This document shows positions 61,136 through 64,000 of a stretch of DNA of 64,000 bases, piece by piece. Source of the DNA: Lates calcarifer. Its lineage: Eukaryota; Chordata; Actinopteri; Centropomidae. The notes beneath the pieces are model-generated. The model worked only from the letters and a program-made list of their open reading frames with translations, searched no databases and had not been told where the DNA came from. The translations under genes were made by a program, and so were the position numbers. The first letter of the stretch is position 1. Every line of letters begins with the position of its first letter. Location of the stretch: positions 25,323,198 through 25,387,197 of the forward strand of contig NC_066842.1 of assembly GCF_001640805.2 (NCBI RefSeq). Direction: 5' to 3'.

Positions 61136-62999
61136 AAAACTGGGGTGCAGATCAGCTATGAGACTAAATCAGTGAATTGGCTATCCTTTGGTGGTGAGAT
61201 GAGTTTAATGCAAATTAAATCCTGTATATTACTTAATGTCATTATTAATTACTTCTGACAGACAAAATTGATAAGCTGCTGCATGTACAAAATGTCCTTC
61301 ACCAGTAAAACAATACATTTAACATCACGGAGTTATGTCTTGTGAGACATTGAGGTGTCAATAAATAAATGAAAAAGATAATAAATAAGGTCAAATGATT
61401 CTTAATTACAAAAGTTCTGGTCAGTCAGGAATATGTGTGGTTTTAAATATTAATAGCTGTTTACGGACTGTGTGGGTTGAAATAGACCAGAAGCCTTATC
61501 TCCTTCCTCTGGTAATTCACTACGTGTTTACAGTCGGGAGGAAAACTCATTTAAATAACCAATAATTTGGATCAGTGTATATAATGGAGTAGGGGGATTA
61601 GAATATGCCATTACATTTGGGCTTTAACAGCTAAAATCTTTCTCTGGGTGGCGTGCCCCCCCCCCCCCCCCAATTCAGTTGACTGTGTTTTCCCCCTGGC
61701 TGGCTGCTCCATATCCTTGTGGAAAGAGAGTTACAGTCTCCTCTGGTAACTGCCCTTGTTATCTTGGATACTGTCCATGAGTTAACAAAGTGGGTCATAG
61801 TACGCAGTGCTATTTCATGAAGAATTTTAAAATGAGACATAGGTCCATGTACTTCTCTAAACTTTCCATACTGGATAAATGATATCTCTCAACTATATGA
61901 CAGTGTTGATATTGGAGTACTTTAACTGTTTGTTTATAGAGTGCATCTATTGTCTTTAATAGTGGAAAGTGCAATTGGGGAGCAGCTATTGAGGCAGTAG
62001 CTCAGGTGTGAGAGCAGTTTGCTGTGTCAGTAGAGTGATTAGTCCTGAACCCAAATTCTAAAAGATGTCTCACAGTGTAGTTTTAGGTCATCCACACCCC
62101 TCTGAGTGCAGAGCAGAGTTTGATTTAGCAGTGTGGGTCAGAACCCAGTCCTCCCCCAGTCCTGAAGTGTTTCTGTAACTCAGCAAGCTGATGAAATGAA
62201 ACACATACTGCACAGGATGTTATAGATATTGTATAATATATATATATATATAGCTGTAGTGATATTGCTTAGATAAAACACAGGGAGAGCCATTAGGTTG
62301 GAGGAGGCATCAGGAAATCCCTCTTGTTTATTGCTCTTCTGCAATAAATACAAAGGTCAACTTTGACTTGACATCTAGGTGAAGGTGTAAGTGCTACACT
62401 CTACCTGTTGTATAATGAGTTAAAGGTCATTTCAGTTGGCAGCTGTAAATAGAAATGTTCTGTCCTGCCTTTACATTTTTCTTGTTTCTTTCCCCTCCTT
62501 TTTTATTCATTCATAACTCTTTCAATTCAGCTTCTTTGAATTACATCTCTCAGACCTTATTACCATGGCAACAGATGGCTGATAGTGTGAGTGCATGTCT
62601 GTGTATGTGTCTCCTTGTCCTTGTTTTTAGGCATGTTAGCCATGGGGGCATTGCTTAAAACGATGGCAGTTTCAGTCAGACTGAAATGTCTGCTGCTATA
62701 AGATGAATTGTAATGAAATGTAGTTAGATTATAATCATATACATTATATTATAAAGTTTTATATGGATGCTGGCCATTGTCCGCCTCACCAAGACAATGG
62801 GAGGGAAACACTGGAATTGCAGAGCTAGCTTACATAGAGTAAGAACAGGTGTTAACAAGTCAGTATGCCATTAACTAATTTTAAAGATGTTATTTCAAAG
62901 AAAACCTAGTGACATATAATGTTGCTTTAACTATAAACACAGTTCATTGAGAACTTGTAAGCAAAACTTTTTGTTGGAATTATTGAGGGCAATGTAGAG

Positions 63000-63290
63000 C
63001 AAATTCAATTCAATTTCAATTCAATTTTATTTATATAGCGCCGTATCACAACAACAGTCATCTCAAGGCACTTTTCATATAGAGCAGTTCTAGACCATAC
63101 TCTTTAAAATAGGTATTTACAGAGAGAGACCCAACAAATCCCACCAAGAGCAAGCACTAGGCGACAGTGGCAAGGAAAAACTTCCTTTTAAGAGGCAGAA
63201 ACCTCGAGCAGAACCGGACTCAGGGTGGGCGGCCATCTGCCTCGACCGGTTGGGTTAAGAAGGAGAGGGGGGGGGGGGGGGGAGAGGGGG
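63000..63290. repeat. Abundant teleost retroelement tail
   Basis: Begins AATTCAATTTTATTTATATA-GCGCC and runs through CAACAACAGTCATCTCAAGG, GGCGACAGTGGCAAGGAAAA and CGGCCATCTGCCTCGACCGG, ending in a poly-G run. I know this ordered block as one of the commonest non-LTR-type tails in teleost genomes, but not its exact family name. Confidence 0.7.
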
Positions 63291-64000
63291 TAGAGAATAG
63301 CGAAAGAAGAACATAGCATAACACAGGTTCCATATCAGATGTAAGATGAGGCCAGTAATACAGCAGTAGTAGTGCAAACGCTGCATGTTGAGAATTCAGT
63401 CATTCAAATATGAGAAATGGATTAAGTAAATATAGTGGACTACAGAGTTTATTTAGTGCAAATTAGCTGATGTTAGCCTGCTAACATGCTAAACTAAGAG
63501 AGTGATAGGGAACATAACACTGAGGAACAAGACATTGTGCTCCACCTTTGCTTAAACAAAGTTAAAGTCAGAAAAAATGTCAACCCAGTTTAAACATTTC
63601 ACCTGCTATATATAATCATATTTGCATTTTAACTGTGTCATTACTCACATTAGCACTTAACTTAAATTCCTAACACTGTATTCATGCAGTGTCAGCAGAA
63701 TGGGGAAAACAGGGAAACTTCCTGACTCTGGAGTCTTCATGCATTATTCCAAGATGGTTGATAACCTTGTACTCACATAAATTAGATATTTTTGTGCATT
63801 AAAGGTATTTTGAATGGTTCATTAACAAGTGAAACAAGTTACAGTATAGCTGCTTTTAAATTAACTAAATCCAGTGTGGTAGTGTCAATAATGGATTTAA
63901 TTTAAATTAATTTTTATCTTCTGTAATTCTTTTGTGAAAGATAACATGGCTGCAGCATATAGGTACAGCCTCATGGAGATGGTAGCGTGGCTGAAAACTC

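Larger units (their letters stand above)
56448..64000 (+). other. Presumed spire intron 1, open at the right end
   Basis: No second spire exon recognised in 7.5 kb. The stretch holds a Tc1 fragment (60930-61135), poly-C (about 61657-61671), TA and poly-G runs, and a dispersed retroelement tail (63000-63290). The remainder shows nothing I can name. Confidence 0.5.

Noticed and set aside
1..64000. CRISPR array, operon, riboswitch, tRNA or rRNA gene
   Set aside because: The DNA is eukaryotic; no repeat-spacer pattern, cloverleaf or rRNA-like segment was recognised by eye. A tRNAscan or Rfam run could still find a small RNA.

Overview
The window is nuclear DNA from a teleost fish, most likely a percomorph. 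Genes are split into short exons with GT-AG introns. Non-coding DNA is AT-rich, with long GT/AC microsatellites and worn transposable elements of fish type: L2-like and Rex/CR1-like LINEs, Tc1/mariner, BEL/Pao, and several dispersed repeats I know from fish. All species-level and orthology statements rest on remembered protein families and gene order; no search was run.

Layout, left to right. 1-950: inverted-repeat (fold-back) Tc1 derivative. 2230-2362 (+): last coding exon of adat1, the rest lying left of the window. 2545-2784 (-): convincing but unidentified terminal coding exon, convergent with adat1. 2785-8715: repeats and unassigned DNA. 8716-15116 (-): complete gabarapl2, four coding exons. 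15117-18169: shared upstream region between head-to-head gabarapl2 and tmem231, with a CRE, a LINE relic, a decayed copy of tmem231 exon 1 and an RFX-type X-box. 18170-22029 (+): complete tmem231, seven coding exons; its last coding intron is a minor-spliceosome AT-AC intron. 23.5-38 kb: LINE, BEL/Pao and satellite-like repeats, plus a possible small secreted-protein gene near 30.5-30.8 kb. 38.4-47.2 kb (+): a GlcNAc-6-O-sulfotransferase gene of the CHST5/CHST6 type, with an inferred non-coding first exon and one coding exon carrying a one-base frameshift near its 3' end. An 0.75-0.82 kb direct duplication lies at 24.9 and 47.7 kb, on either side of this gene. 56150-56447 (+): first coding exon of a spire actin nucleator (probably spire2), running out of the window.

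The order adat1 > < gabarapl2 / tmem231 > chst5/6 > reproduces the gene order and orientation I remember for human 16q23, and SPIRE2 is also on human 16q, so this looks like an old conserved block. The genes are not one pathway: tRNA-Ala inosine editing (adat1), autophagy and Golgi traffic (gabarapl2), ciliary transition-zone gate (tmem231), keratan-sulfate-type sulfation in the Golgi (chst) and actin nucleation on vesicles (spire).

The observations most worth checking are the AT-AC intron and the exon-1 duplicate of tmem231, the chst frameshift, the C-terminal extension of gabarapl2, the duplicated blocks around chst, the unidentified exon at 2545-2784, and the overlapping upstream ORF of spire. 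I found no prokaryotic-style system, CRISPR array, rRNA or recognisable tRNA gene.
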